Positions 26,561-36,134 are shown, numbered from the stretch's first letter. The stretch: 64,000 nt of DNA from Bacillus sp. cl95 (GCF_900115925.1 NZ_FOYF01000003.1:380721-444720); one strand, 5' to 3'. Notes: generated by a model from the letters alone, not told the origin. Numbers and translations: made by a program.

Positions 26561-26818
26561 TCAATCACACAACTCGTCGCTCCAATTTTGGTAATAGCCG
26601 ATACTTACCTGCTTAAGAATAAAGTCATTCTTTTGCGCCTCACCTTTAGACCACTTTGAGGAGGTAAGAATTTCACCATTTGAGGTTTCAATTGTTACTT
26701 TTTCTTTCGTGTATGTCATGCCCTCTTTGGCGATCTCTTTTGCTTCTTGCAGGTCATTGACACTTATTTCTTTAGAAAAACCGCTATGATAATTGATGAT
26801 GAATTTTTCGATTTCTAC
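26561..26818 (-). pseudogene. Small conserved-looking frame without a normal start codon
   Basis: An open frame of 85 codons reads (V)EIEKFIINYHSGF... to YYQNWSDELCD and has good codon texture. AAGGAG lies right in front (26824-26829 region), but no ATG, GTG or TTG is in frame there; ATC or GTA would have to initiate, and an in-frame TAA bounds it upstream. Either translation starts at a rare codon such as ATC, or a small indel removed the start. Confidence 0.5.
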
Positions 26819-26829
26819 CCACTCCTTTT

Positions 26830-27249
26830 ATGTTCATTTAGCAAAACTAAAAAGAAAGAAGCTTTTAAAACTTAGTATGAACAGAATCCTGTCCTTAAAA
26901 TAGTAATTTTTCATATTTAGCTATATATGTCGTAAAGTTAATTAGACAGATTACTTCAAATAGGGTTAAAATGGTCAAGACTATTGTGCAAAGTACATGA
27001 AAAATACAGGAACGAGAGGAATCTTTGGAGATTTAGGATATGTTAGTAAAGTCTTCACTTTAAGACGTTCATATCTTCAATAGGCAAACGCAATGCAAAG
27101 TGTACTTTTTAGTATTAATTGATATATGGAAATCAATCCCTAACCTAAAGAGGATCCCCAGTTAGACCCTTTTCCTATCCAAATACCACCATTTAGCACT
27201 TTACAAAAATATGGAAAAATGAAACAATTCAAAATAGAGGGGTGATCAC
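26830..27249. other. Intergenic stretch of about 420 bases
   Basis: AT-rich, with stops in all frames. I see no terminator, clear promoter or repeat; only the ribosome site of the MEDS gene at its right end. Confidence 0.5.
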
Positions 27250-27813
27250 TTGAAAAGCAAAATGAACCAGTTGTTTGAAGACCAGAGAAGTGTTCATGTG
27301 TTGTATTCCTATCGTGGAATACAAAATTACATTGAACAGGTTGTCAATTATATAAAAGATGGCATTGTGTCAGGTGATTACATTATTCTCATTGAAAATG
27401 AACGTTTTTACCGTATTATTCATAAAGCACTCGTTTCACAGTTAACAGAAGATCAAATGGAATTCGTTCACTATGTTAACAACTTCGATTTCTATTACTC
27501 AAGTGGCAGTTACCATCCTCCTTCAATCACTGAATACTTTAATAAAACGGTACAGCCATACGTAAAAAATAACATTCCTTTTCGTTCATGGGCACATGTT
27601 GAGTGGGCCTCAATGGAAGATCCACTGCACTTAATTAATGATTTTGAAAAGATAGTAGACGAAGCTGTAAATCAGCTTTCGTTTCCTTTGATTTGTGCAT
27701 ACGAAGCAGAAAAAATGCCAGATCACCTTAAAACGATTTTGATGGAAACCCATCCATATGTTCTAATGGAAGATGATCTTATCCTCTCAGACCAATACCA
27801 GCTAAAGGTTTGA
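27250..27813 (+). CDS. MEDS domain protein
   Basis: The 187-residue protein is a single MEDS (methanogen/methylotroph DcmR sensory) domain: HVLYSYRGIQNYIEQVVNYIKDGI at the start, then ENERFY, and a late ICAYEAEKMP strand. Such domains are sensors in DcmR and in histidine kinases. Here no output domain is attached, so it may act as a partner protein. The start is TTG behind GGGGTG. A terminator follows. Confidence 0.8.
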   Translation: MKSKMNQLFEDQRSVHVLYSYRGIQNYIEQVVNYIKDGIVSGDYIILIENERFYRIIHKALVSQLTEDQMEFVHYVNNFDFYYSSGSYHPPSITEYFNKTVQPYVKNNIPFRSWAHVEWASMEDPLHLINDFEKIVDEAVNQLSFPLICAYEAEKMPDHLKTILMETHPYVLMEDDLILSDQYQLKV

Positions 27814-27828
27814 TTTAAATTAAAGGCC

Positions 27829-27861
27829 AAACACTTAGAAAATATTTCTAAGTGTTTTTTG
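27829..27861 (+). terminator. Terminator of the MEDS gene
   Basis: AACACTTAGAAA pairs with TTTCTAAGTGTT, then TTTTG. Confidence 0.9.
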
Positions 27862-28048
27862 TAGCCCCAGTTTATTCTTTTTGGAAAATTCCCATATAAT
27901 CCTTCCCCTACCCATCTTCTAAAAATTCTCGTTATTTTTATCACTTTGAATATTTATATGTACTTTCAAATGATAGACGTCGTTTTGCTTTTTGGAATAT
28001 AGTATTTGTTTAAATCAGCTAACAACCTTAGTAAGCGTTTCTTGGCAA

Positions 28049-28081
28049 AATAAAAAACCTGTGCCTTAACACAAGCTTTTT
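28049..28081 (-). terminator. Terminator of the LacI gene
   Basis: AAAAGCTTGTG pairs with CACAGGTTTTT on the minus strand, followed by further T. Confidence 0.75.
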
Positions 28082-28087
28082 GAACAA

Positions 28088-29005
28088 TTATTCACTTGGA
28101 ACCAAATACACGAACTTATCTAGTTTGTCTACTTGATCATCTTCCAGTATTTTAGCCATGATGTCTTCTGCTATTACTGCTTTTGTTCTTGTAAAAGTAA
28201 TTTTATCACAGGCCATAGGGAGTATCTCTGGACAACCTGAAGTACATATGACAATCATGTCCTTAGTTTCAGCATATTTTGCAACAACGACTCCGATAAA
28301 CTCATTAACCGCTATTACCTTTTTCCCTTTATGAATGCTTAAGAAATGTTTCAAGTCCGCTTCATTGCTCATAGTAAAAATATTATCTGGTTCAAGTCCT
28401 GATTCACGATACAGAGTCTTTATAATTCCGAGATTATTGTATTTTTCCACGACGAGAACAAATTCTCTATCTGTTGAAAATTGAATAGCGTTTGCCATTG
28501 CGCTTTTGAAATCTGGCAGCACTTTAAAGAACAATGGATCATCAATGTGACTATCAATGACAACTAATGGTACGAGTGGAAATTGCCTTGAAATATTATG
28601 GAAAGATTCTTCACTTGGATCGATCAAAAATACACCATCCAACTTTCTCTCTAGGATGATTTGCGGGTTAGGATTCTCAGCATCAAGACTATAGAGCAAC
28701 ACATGGTAGCCTTTCTTGGCAAGCAAGCCTTCGAGCTCACTGATAAAGTCCGCGTAATGAAACCTTCTCCAAAATCCTTGATTCTCTTCTCGATTTACCA
28801 AAATCCCCATTAAACCTGTCTTTTGCTTCACCAGCGATCTGGCTGCAAGGTTCGGGACATAATTGAGCCTTTTTACAATCTCAAGAACACGCTCCCTCGT
28901 TTCTTGAGGAATGGTCTGAGTCTTAACATTATTAATGATATAACTCACTGTTGCGACTGATACATTCGCTTCAAGTGCAATGTCTTTCATGGTTACTTTT
29001 TTCAT
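28088..29005 (-). CDS. LacI family transcriptional regulator
   Basis: A 305-residue LacI-family protein. The N-terminal helix-turn-helix TMKDIALEANVSVATVSYIIN and hinge helix (LAARSLVKQ) are complete, followed by a periplasmic-binding-like effector domain. GGAG fits the ATG at 29005; longer starts lack a ribosome site. It lies 54 bases after the GGDEF/EAL gene in the same direction. It could be the regulator of the palindromes at 25171 and 25972, which are 3 kb away, but this is an inference. Confidence 0.9.
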   Translation of the reverse strand: MKKVTMKDIALEANVSVATVSYIINNVKTQTIPQETRERVLEIVKRLNYVPNLAARSLVKQKTGLMGILVNREENQGFWRRFHYADFISELEGLLAKKGYHVLLYSLDAENPNPQIILERKLDGVFLIDPSEESFHNISRQFPLVPLVVIDSHIDDPLFFKVLPDFKSAMANAIQFSTDREFVLVVEKYNNLGIIKTLYRESGLEPDNIFTMSNEADLKHFLSIHKGKKVIAVNEFIGVVVAKYAETKDMIVICTSGCPEILPMACDKITFTRTKAVIAEDIMAKILEDDQVDKLDKFVYLVPSE

Positions 29006-29059
29006 AGTCCGCTCCATTGTAAGGTTTAACTGCAATGTAGCATATACGTTCATCACTGT

Positions 29060-30889
29060 CTATCTCATGTTTTCATTAGCACTGACATTTTTCAAAAAAC
29101 GCTTTTCTATTTCACTTGCATCTATTGGTTCTGAAAAAAGATAACCTTGGGCTTCATCACATTCATGATCTATTAAAAATGTTAGATGTTCGCTAGTCTC
29201 TACACCTTCTGCAACAACTCTTAAATCAAGATGATGAGCCATTTTAATAATAGTCTTTACCATTGCAGCATCTTTTTCATTCGTCGTACACTCCATTACA
29301 AAAGACCGGTCGATTTTTAAAGTATCGATTGGAAAATTCTTGAGATAATTTAGAGAACTATACCCGGTGCCGAAGTCATCCATAGATAACTTGATTCCTA
29401 TTGACTTCAAATCTTTCAGTATTTTAAATGCCCATTCGACATCTAGCGTCATGCTTTCTGTGATCTCAAGTTCTAGAGATTCAGGCTTAACACCTGTTTC
29501 CTCGAGAATATTCTTAACCATTCCCACAAAATTTTTCTGATTTAATTGCTTCCCTGAAAGATTCACTGCCATTTTTATATTTTCAAAACCAGAATCATGC
29601 CAGCATTTTAGAGTGCTACATGCCTTGTGTAGCACCCATTCGCCAATAGGAATGATAAGTCCGGTCTCTTCTGCCAGCGGAATAAACGTAGTAGGAGGGA
29701 CTGCACCAAGCTCAGGATGATTCCAACGCAGGAGTGCTTCAACACCTGTCAGACTGTTGTTAAAGCTATCCATTTTTGGCTGATACTTTATTTTGAATTC
29801 GTCGTTTTCAATCGCTCTTCGCAAACCATTTTCTAGATCCAACCTTATTCTAAGTTGCTTATTTAGCTCAGAATCAAAATGCTGATAGTTGTTTTTTCCT
29901 TTTGATTTTGCTGCATACATAGCCATTTCTGCATTTTTTAATAGCTCATCCATGCATTTACCATCTACAGGAAAGCAACCAATTCCAATGCTGGTAGTCA
30001 CAAATAACTCATATTCTTGAATGTCGATAGATGTTGCAAATTCCTGGATAATGGTTTCAGCCACTTCATTTGCAAAATGCATCATGCTTTTACCATTCAC
30101 TTTATCCAACAAAACAGCAAACTCGTCCCCGCCTAATCTAGCAATCATTCCTTTGGATGCCACACATTTCTTTAACCTGATGACAGCCGCTTTTAGAAGA
30201 TCATCCCCAATGGCATGACCGATCGAATCATTTACTTGCTTAAAATTATCAAGATCTATCAACAGAATGGAAAACTCTTGTTGAGATTTCATGCCTCTTT
30301 TTGTTTTTCGAAAAATGTGATCCATGAACTGACGGCGGTTAGGAAGATCCGTCAAATCATCATGGTAAGCCATATGTTTGATTTCGGCTTCAATCACTTT
30401 TCGATCACTAATATCCATTGAAAATCCGATTACTTCTTTAACAACTCCATTATTTTTGATTGGTCTTAGTGAAGTCATATAAGTGATCCCGTTTTGAAAT
30501 TCTTCATACTGGACAATATCTTCACCCTCCCATGCTTTTAAATAGTGTTGAAGGGAGTAAAGGACATTTTCTCTTGATTTTACTTCTCTTACGTCCTTAC
30601 CAACCACACTTGATGGGGTCTGTCCTAGTTGATATAACAACTCCCCGTCACAAAGGGTATAGACGAACTTATTTCCTTGCTTAACAAACTTGAACGTCAT
30701 TCCTGGCTGTTTCCGTAGGGTTTGATAAAGATCCTGCTGCGTTCTTTCACAAAGTTCTCCTTGACCTTGGAGAATTACCTTATGTTCATCTTCCATTTTT
30801 GATTGCAATCTTCCTGGTGATTTATCAAATAATTTAGTAAGGGTCGTCAGGACTCTATTTAATGTTAGTTGCTTCGCTTTTTTCAACAT
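29060..30889 (-). CDS. PAS-GGDEF-EAL protein, c-di-GMP synthase/phosphodiesterase
   Basis: The protein has about 609 residues. A PAS-like sensor (about 50-160) precedes a GGDEF domain with intact active site RLGGDEFAVLL, and an EAL domain with intact EALLRW, DDFGTGYSSL and the late metal and lysine motifs (VAEGVET). Both synthesis and breakdown of cyclic di-GMP are possible. Start choice: the ATG at 30889 has AGGGG eight bases upstream; an in-frame ATG at 30937 has no clear site. The gene is preceded by a c-di-GMP-I riboswitch and terminator, so its product senses its own second messenger through RNA. Confidence 0.92.
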   Translation of the reverse strand: MLKKAKQLTLNRVLTTLTKLFDKSPGRLQSKMEDEHKVILQGQGELCERTQQDLYQTLRKQPGMTFKFVKQGNKFVYTLCDGELLYQLGQTPSSVVGKDVREVKSRENVLYSLQHYLKAWEGEDIVQYEEFQNGITYMTSLRPIKNNGVVKEVIGFSMDISDRKVIEAEIKHMAYHDDLTDLPNRRQFMDHIFRKTKRGMKSQQEFSILLIDLDNFKQVNDSIGHAIGDDLLKAAVIRLKKCVASKGMIARLGGDEFAVLLDKVNGKSMMHFANEVAETIIQEFATSIDIQEYELFVTTSIGIGCFPVDGKCMDELLKNAEMAMYAAKSKGKNNYQHFDSELNKQLRIRLDLENGLRRAIENDEFKIKYQPKMDSFNNSLTGVEALLRWNHPELGAVPPTTFIPLAEETGLIIPIGEWVLHKACSTLKCWHDSGFENIKMAVNLSGKQLNQKNFVGMVKNILEETGVKPESLELEITESMTLDVEWAFKILKDLKSIGIKLSMDDFGTGYSSLNYLKNFPIDTLKIDRSFVMECTTNEKDAAMVKTIIKMAHHLDLRVVAEGVETSEHLTFLIDHECDEAQGYLFSEPIDASEIEKRFLKNVSANENMR

Positions 30890-30995
30890 TTTGTTCGCCC
30901 CTGTCCGCTTAACCACTTTTAGATCAATCATCGTCATTGCCTATTTATTCGTCTTCGTTACCACAACTTCATACTTATGAAACTTAAAATACAAT

Positions 30996-31025
30996 AAAAA
31001 AAGACCATTCTTTAAAGAATAGTCT
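30996..31025 (-). terminator. Terminator between riboswitch and GGDEF/EAL gene
   Basis: AGACTATTCTT pairs with AAGAATGGTCT, followed by six T on the minus strand. It stands right after the aptamer and about 107 bases before the chosen start, so it is the likely expression platform. Confidence 0.9.
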
Positions 31026-31039
31026 AAGTTTACTCTTAT

Positions 31040-31130
31040 CCTATTCGGCAACCTGGCAGTCATAGGTGAACACCCTTAGACCCATAGCTTTGCGTCCTCG
31101 CCTTTCAACGAGTTTGCCATTATCGTAGTG
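31040..31130 (-). ncRNA. Cyclic di-GMP-I (GEMM) riboswitch aptamer
   Basis: On the minus strand the conserved parts of class I occur in order: GGCAAAC, GAAAGGCGAG (tetraloop arm), GGACGCAAAGC, a GGGTCTAAG segment, the second arm, and GCCAGGTTGCCG. The aptamer ends a few bases before the intrinsic terminator. Placement in front of a GGDEF/EAL gene is functionally coherent. Confidence 0.93.
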
Positions 31131-31214
31131 AGTTATTAATATAATGATCAGAAATCATATGTATTCTATTAGAATAATAAAATATTAGAGTTGGAATAGG
31201 TCTCGTTAATAATT

Positions 31215-31242
31215 ATTATATCAATATCACTCTGTATTTCAA
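31215..31242 (-). promoter_or_regulatory. Promoter of the riboswitch-GGDEF/EAL transcript
   Basis: TTGAAA (31242-31237) and TATAAT (31220-31215) with a 16-base spacer on the minus strand, about 85 bases before the aptamer. Confidence 0.7.
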
Positions 31243-31299
31243 CGGAAAATTGGCAATGCATAACCAATGCATACTCTATACATAAATATACAAAACAAT

Positions 31300-31325
31300 G
31301 AATCCCCTATTCTACTAGGGGATTC
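31300..31325 (-). terminator. Terminator of the GNAT gene
   Basis: GAATCCCCTA pairs with TAGGGGATTC (10 bp). The T-tract after it is weak (ATTGTTTTG). Confidence 0.65.
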
Positions 31326-31385
31326 GTTGGATTCGACAAATTTCTCTTGGTAAAAATTACATGATTATTACGACCTATTTTATCT

Positions 31386-32270
31386 CTAATTAGACATTTC
31401 CTTCACCATCATGACTTGCTTAACGGTAGGTTTGAATCCGAAAGATTTGAGAGTTTCTGAGGTTTCTTTACTTTTCTTAACCGGCATATTTGGCACAACA
31501 CGCTTGATCGATTCGCTGCAGTTTCCAAAGACATGATGAAGTAAACTTTCTATAATACTTGCAGGGTCTTTACATTCCGGGTTTGCTTCACATTGAAAAA
31601 GAACAGTCGCCACATGATTTCCTTTTTCATCAAGTGATCTGCGGTAATAGGCGTACCCTGCTTCTATCCCTGATTCATCTACTAAAGTAATAGCTTCCCC
31701 ACCCTTTGCACTTTGCCACTGGGTTTGCCAAGGATTTCCCCCTTTATAAAAAGACAATAATCCAGCCTGTTGTGGCAGAAGTCTTTGCAACTTATATTCT
31801 ACTGACAAACCAAATGGGCTTTCATCTTGGCTTCCGTTCATCTCCAAATATTCTAATTCATCAACGATTTGATATCCAATGCTCTCGTACAATTTGATAG
31901 CATTTTCATTTTCACTGATGGCTTCTAGCGTAGCTAATTTCACGCCTTCCTCACGATAAATCGTAAAAGACGCTTCCATCATAAGTTTTCCTACACCCTT
32001 TTTTCTAAAATCCTTGGCTACTCCAGTCCCACCGTTCCAGGCAATTTTTTCTCCATTCACTTCACGGATGCCACTTAGAACAATGCCAATTGGTTCTTGA
32101 TCATGAAAGGCAACGACCGAGAGTTTGGTGGATAATCCTTCCATGACCATACGGTTAAGAAAAGCATCCGCGTTCGTAGTCGCATCAAAGAAATAACCTT
32201 CGAATCCTACATTCCAAGCTTTCACCGCTTTATCAACACTACATTCAGATAAGCGTTTAATATTTATCAT
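31386..32270 (-). CDS. GNAT family N-acetyltransferase
   Basis: A 294-residue acetyltransferase. The acetyl-CoA loop is VAKDFRKKGVGKLMM (RxxGxG/A type, here RKKGVG) near residue 85, followed by LYESIGYQ. The second half (from about 150) shows a second, degenerate acyltransferase-like fold, a layout seen in other double GNAT proteins. GGGAGG fits the ATG at 32270, not the one at 32285. Substrate unknown. Confidence 0.85.
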   Translation of the reverse strand: MINIKRLSECSVDKAVKAWNVGFEGYFFDATTNADAFLNRMVMEGLSTKLSVVAFHDQEPIGIVLSGIREVNGEKIAWNGGTGVAKDFRKKGVGKLMMEASFTIYREEGVKLATLEAISENENAIKLYESIGYQIVDELEYLEMNGSQDESPFGLSVEYKLQRLLPQQAGLLSFYKGGNPWQTQWQSAKGGEAITLVDESGIEAGYAYYRRSLDEKGNHVATVLFQCEANPECKDPASIIESLLHHVFGNCSESIKRVVPNMPVKKSKETSETLKSFGFKPTVKQVMMVKEMSN

Positions 32271-32375
32271 TTCATTGCCTCCCATTTTTAAAATGACTAC
32301 TCAGTTTATTTAATTAAACCACGCTGAATGTCTTTACACAATCAATTTTTAGTTTTTTCTAAAAATTTGAACTAA

Positions 32376-32408
32376 AAAAACAGTCTCGCTTATTAGCCGA
32401 GACTGTCT
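32376..32408 (-). terminator. Terminator of the alcohol dehydrogenase-like gene
   Basis: ACAGTCTCG pairs with CGAGACTGT, followed by seven T on the minus strand. Confidence 0.95.
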
Positions 32409-32418
32409 TCCGGTAATC

Positions 32419-33414
32419 CTAATCTTCAATGTAAAATCCTATTTTACCTAATTGTTCTGCTTTGTTCATTTTTTCAAAAGCTGCTGCAAAATCTTCAATA
32501 GGATACATCTTATCTACAACAGGTCTAATTTGATGCTTTTCCATAAATACGACCATTTCTTTGTACTCTTCCCCGCTACCGAGGGTAGAGCCAAGGAGGT
32601 TAAGTTGACCATAGAAGAAAGCTCGAAGATTAATTTGTACATCATCCCCCGCTGACGCTCCAAAAGTGACAATCGTGCCGCCAGGTCGTACCTGTTCAAG
32701 TGATTTGTTGAATGTAGCAGCACCTACGGATTCAATGACGAGATCCATTTTTTCGCCATTAAGTGCTTCTGCCCAATCTTCATTGCTATCGAAGGCTTTA
32801 TCAGCACCCATTTCAAGTGCACTTTCACATTTTTCTTTCGAACGAGAGGTCACATAAACAGTTGCTCCCTCGGCTTTCGCCATTTGAAGGATGAAAGTTG
32901 CCACACCACTGCCAATGCCAGGTACTAACACTTTCATGCCAGCTTGAACTTTTCCTCTAGTAATTAAAGCCCGATACGCGGTTAAAGCCGCCAAAGAAAG
33001 GACTCCTGCTTCTTCCCATGTTAAATATGTAGGTTTAGCCACAACATTGTCTGCAGGTACTACTACTTTTTCAGCAAACGTACCATGGAAAGGATGTCCT
33101 AAAATCTCAAAGCCTTGTGGTGGAGCATCGGTTTTTTCCTTCCAGCCAAGACCAGGATTAATCATGACTTCGTCCCCAACCGCAATATTCGTTACACCTT
33201 CTCCGACTTCATCCACTACGCCTGCTCCGTCCGATCCAATGATAAGTGAACCTTGATCTGGTGTATGTCGATTTAGTACAAATAGATCTCTATGATTCAG
33301 CCCTGCCGATTTAAGTTTTACTCTGACTTCACCAAAGCCAATTTTTTGCTCCTCAATCTCTCGAAAAACTAATCCCGATAATCCTGTTTGTCCTTCATGC
33401 ACGACCGCCTTCAT
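32419..33414 (-). CDS. Zinc-type alcohol dehydrogenase-like / quinone oxidoreductase (MDR family)
   Basis: A 331-residue medium-chain dehydrogenase. The N-terminal GroES-like part has GSDGAGVVDEVGEGV; the NAD(P) site is VLVPGIGSGVATF. The catalytic zinc cysteine found in true alcohol dehydrogenases is replaced (NHRDLF), so a quinone-reductase-like or YogA-type enzyme is more likely. GGGGAGTGATGG precedes the ATG. It lies upstream of GNAT with a strong terminator between. Confidence 0.85.
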   Translation of the reverse strand: MKAVVHEGQTGLSGLVFREIEEQKIGFGEVRVKLKSAGLNHRDLFVLNRHTPDQGSLIIGSDGAGVVDEVGEGVTNIAVGDEVMINPGLGWKEKTDAPPQGFEILGHPFHGTFAEKVVVPADNVVAKPTYLTWEEAGVLSLAALTAYRALITRGKVQAGMKVLVPGIGSGVATFILQMAKAEGATVYVTSRSKEKCESALEMGADKAFDSNEDWAEALNGEKMDLVIESVGAATFNKSLEQVRPGGTIVTFGASAGDDVQINLRAFFYGQLNLLGSTLGSGEEYKEMVVFMEKHQIRPVVDKMYPIEDFAAAFEKMNKAEQLGKIGFYIED

Positions 33415-33486
33415 ACCATCACTCCCCTAAAATATCTCTAGTATCTATGTTACTTCTATTTTTCGAATATTGAAATTAAAAAGCGT

Positions 33487-33518
33487 TAAAAAAACTGACC
33501 GAAGTTTTCCTCGGTCAG
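33487..33518 (-). terminator. Terminator of the WrbA-like gene
   Basis: AACTGACCGA pairs with TCGGTCAGTT, followed by seven T on the minus strand. Confidence 0.95.
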
Positions 33519-33526
33519 TTTGATAA

Positions 33527-34138
33527 TTATTGATTCGCTTTTTTCACCATTTCCGCTATAGTTACCGTTCGCTTAGCTTGATGCTTAACTGCCGTTTGAA
33601 CATCTTCAACCATTTTACCATTTTGGTCTACCGAAACACTCGTCCCATATGGATTTCCGCCAGCAGCAAATGTCACAGGATCGGTATAACCTGGGGCTGC
33701 AACAATAGCACCCCAATGATACATCGTTGTATATAGGGAAAGAATCGTTGCCTCCTGACCGCCGTGAGGATTTTGTGCGGAAGTCATCGCACTTACGACT
33801 TTGTTCACTAGTTTCCCGTTAAACCAGAGTCCTCCTGTTGTATCAAGAAAGCTTTTCATCTGGGCTGGCATGTTCCCAAAACGTGTCGGGACGCTAAAGA
33901 CAATCGCATCGGCCCACTCCAAATCACCATGACTCACTTCCGGGACATCCTTCGTTTCTTGAAGATGATTTTTCCACGCCTCATTTGAATCTATGGCAGA
34001 CTGTGGCGCTGTTTCTGGAACTTTTAGTACTTTCACCTCTGCTCCCGCAGCCTTAGCTCCTTCTTCTGCCCATTTTGCCAATTTGTAGTTGGTACCCGTA
34101 GAACTGTAGTACACGATTGCTAAATTAACATTTGTCAT
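33527..34138 (-). CDS. NAD(P)H:quinone oxidoreductase, WrbA family flavoprotein
   Basis: A 203-residue flavodoxin-fold protein. The FMN phosphate loop is YYSSTGTNYKLA at the start, followed by VPTRFGNMPAQMKSFLD and the conserved HGGQEAT/T-loop region. WrbA-type enzymes reduce quinones by two electrons and protect from oxidative stress. AGGGATATAT precedes the ATG. A plausible functional partner of the MDR gene downstream, but they have separate terminators. Confidence 0.9.
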   Translation of the reverse strand: MTNVNLAIVYYSSTGTNYKLAKWAEEGAKAAGAEVKVLKVPETAPQSAIDSNEAWKNHLQETKDVPEVSHGDLEWADAIVFSVPTRFGNMPAQMKSFLDTTGGLWFNGKLVNKVVSAMTSAQNPHGGQEATILSLYTTMYHWGAIVAAPGYTDPVTFAAGGNPYGTSVSVDQNGKMVEDVQTAVKHQAKRTVTIAEMVKKANQ

Positions 34139-34585
34139 ATATATCCCTCCTATTTACATGCTTTCCCAATAATGCGATAAGAAAACCCACTTTACAAAAG
34201 AAAGGGATAGATCACTCAACATTTTATGAGCGCTTCTATTTTCTCCTATTAGGCCTGAATATGAATTTTGGATACCATTTTGCCACTCTCTATATAAATA
34301 CATTCATTATATGTCGTTTCGTATACTATATTAAGATACTCATCTTCGGATATAACAGAAATTCTGGATATTTAAAATTGCTTCAGCATATTTAAATCTT
34401 CCATTACTATTAAAAGATTATATTCACTTCTGAAAACTACATTCCTATTCTCCAAAATAGTGTTTATAATCAAGATTCAAGAGTCCACGCCCTATAAATC
34501 AAATCAATCATGACATGTCAGAATACTATTCAAAACTCCGTGAATTGCGGAACTTAAAAAAGTGCCTAACTAAAACCTTTCATTT
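34139..34585. other. Intergenic stretch of about 450 bases
   Basis: Very AT-rich, with no frame of convincing coding character on either strand. I see no repeat or clear regulatory site beyond the expected promoter region of the WrbA-like gene. Confidence 0.5.
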
Positions 34586-35097
34586 TTAGTCTAAGTGAGA
34601 TGTACTATTGGCAAATTTAATGATTTGATGGCCTTTATAATATTCCAAGAAATGAATTCCTGTATTATTTGTGTGGAACCATTTATTATTTTGGGTCGGT
34701 AATTGAAGGAAGCTTTCAATCATTTTAGTTATCATTCCCCCATGAGAAATTACTACAATTCTATTAAATGCATCACTATTTTGTTTTATAGTTGAAAGAA
34801 CGGTTTCCCCGCGTAACCTAAACTCTAATTCACTTTCAGTTTCCTGTTGTTCTCTTAAATTATCCATGTATTTAACAGAACATCCGATCGTCTTTGATAA
34901 ATTCTCAGCAGTTTCACTTGCTCTTCTTAATGTACTACTCCATATAACATCAGGTGGGAACTCTTTCAAAACTCTTTGTGACATTTTCTCTACTTGTTTC
35001 AGTCCCTTTGGAGTTAGGGACAAATCAGTGAACCACTGTAATTTTCCTCTAAAAAGTCATCTTCTGATTCTCCGTGACGAATCAATAATATTTGCAT
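34586..35097 (-). pseudogene. Histidine phosphatase family gene with a frameshift
   Basis: From the ATG at 35097 (ribosome site GGAGAAG) the frame reads MQILLIRHGESEDDF, the family start with RHGE, then runs into a stop. A second frame (to 34586) continues with FTDLSLTPKGLKQ and holds the rest, including the second histidine motif ISHGGM. Adding one T near 35033-35036 joins the two into a normal protein of about 170 residues. It is a one-base deletion or a sequencing error. Confidence 0.88.
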
Positions 35098-35283
35098 CTT
35101 TCTTCTCCGCCCCAATTTGAATCCATCATCTAACTTCATTAAATGCATCAGCATTTCCTTGAAATCTTACAGTTTAGAAGTTAAACATTCTTTCACATAC
35201 TGCCTGCTACTTGTGTAAGAAAAGGAAACTATCGTTAATGCAGTAGCACAACCGTCTACATTATTTCAAAGTAAAATACTTCT

Positions 35284-35817
35284 TTATTGTTCGATCAAGA
35301 TTTCCCCTTCACCTACTGGTACTTCGAAGCCATTCAAGAAGGAAGTTAGAATTTCATCTGTAATTGTAAAAGCCGCATTAGCATCAAACCGTTTGCTTCG
35401 TATTTTAAGTCTCTCGCGTAAATCATTTGGATGAACTTTCAAATAAATAAGTATCCACTCTCCGCCAGAGTATTCAATAAGCTGTTTATACTCCTGCCTT
35501 TTTGAACGCTGCCAAAAACTGAAGTCCACTACGACATTTTGTTTATTTTGAATTAAACTTACCAACTGATCACGCAATTTTGCTTCAGCATCTTCCTTGT
35601 ATTTCTCATACATTTCCACTGAAAAATCAATGCCGTATCGTCCATTAGTAGTCCATATTTCTTCATCTATAGAAAGGCGCACAAACCCTTCCTTTTCTAA
35701 CTGTTGAGCAAATGTAGTCTTTCCTGAACCTGCTACTCCACACATCATTACTACCATAGGAGTTAATTTTTTTCGTGTTTGATCAATCAGTTTGTCTAAA
35801 ATGGATTTTTCATCCAC
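35284..35817 (-). CDS. P-loop kinase-like ATPase (zeta-toxin/shikimate-kinase-like fold)
   Basis: A 177-residue ATP-binding protein with the Walker A motif GVAGSGKTTF near residue 27, SIDEEIW after it and a lid region with arginines (RERLKIRSKRFD). The fold is that of small-molecule kinases; it may phosphorylate a metabolite or RNA end. The start is GTG behind GGGGGA. It could be co-transcribed with the frameshifted phosphatase gene downstream. Confidence 0.82.
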   Translation of the reverse strand: MDEKSILDKLIDQTRKKLTPMVVMMCGVAGSGKTTFAQQLEKEGFVRLSIDEEIWTTNGRYGIDFSVEMYEKYKEDAEAKLRDQLVSLIQNKQNVVVDFSFWQRSKRQEYKQLIEYSGGEWILIYLKVHPNDLRERLKIRSKRFDANAAFTITDEILTSFLNGFEVPVGEGEILIEQ

Positions 35818-35883
35818 TACTATTCCCCCTATTATTCTTATGATAGTGCAGTTGCATTATTGTCCAATTCCCTTATTTTCAAT

Positions 35884-35923
35884 AAAAAATGCATGAATCC
35901 TTCCCGGACCCATGCATTTTTTG
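35884..35923. terminator. Orphan terminator-like hairpin
   Basis: AAAAATGCATG and CATGCATTTTT flank a 14-base loop, with runs on both sides. It lies in the gap between two divergent genes, in what would be the leader of the kinase gene, so it may be an attenuator or a relic. Confidence 0.5.
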
Positions 35924-36134
35924 TTGGAAAAAGACAACATTTTTGTCTTCTAACAATTGAAAACATTCATTTGTGTAAAGGATTACTGTTCAAAGCTTGC
36001 TCTTATCTAGGTTTATTTCGGTATCAACTAATCTTCATTGTACTAATATATTCATATTATAAAATCGTCCAATTTATGCGATATTTTCGTTCCCCATATC
36101 TCAGCACCCAATTAGAATGTTGCCTATTGACTAA

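Noticed and set aside
26561-30931. Short match TGATTGATCTAAAA at 26561 and 30918
   Set aside because: It is only 14 bases, flanks differ, and no symmetric or repeated context supports function.
34132-34395. Plus-strand frame of 87 residues
   Set aside because: Codon texture is poor, no ribosome site is present and it begins inside the WrbA-like gene start region.
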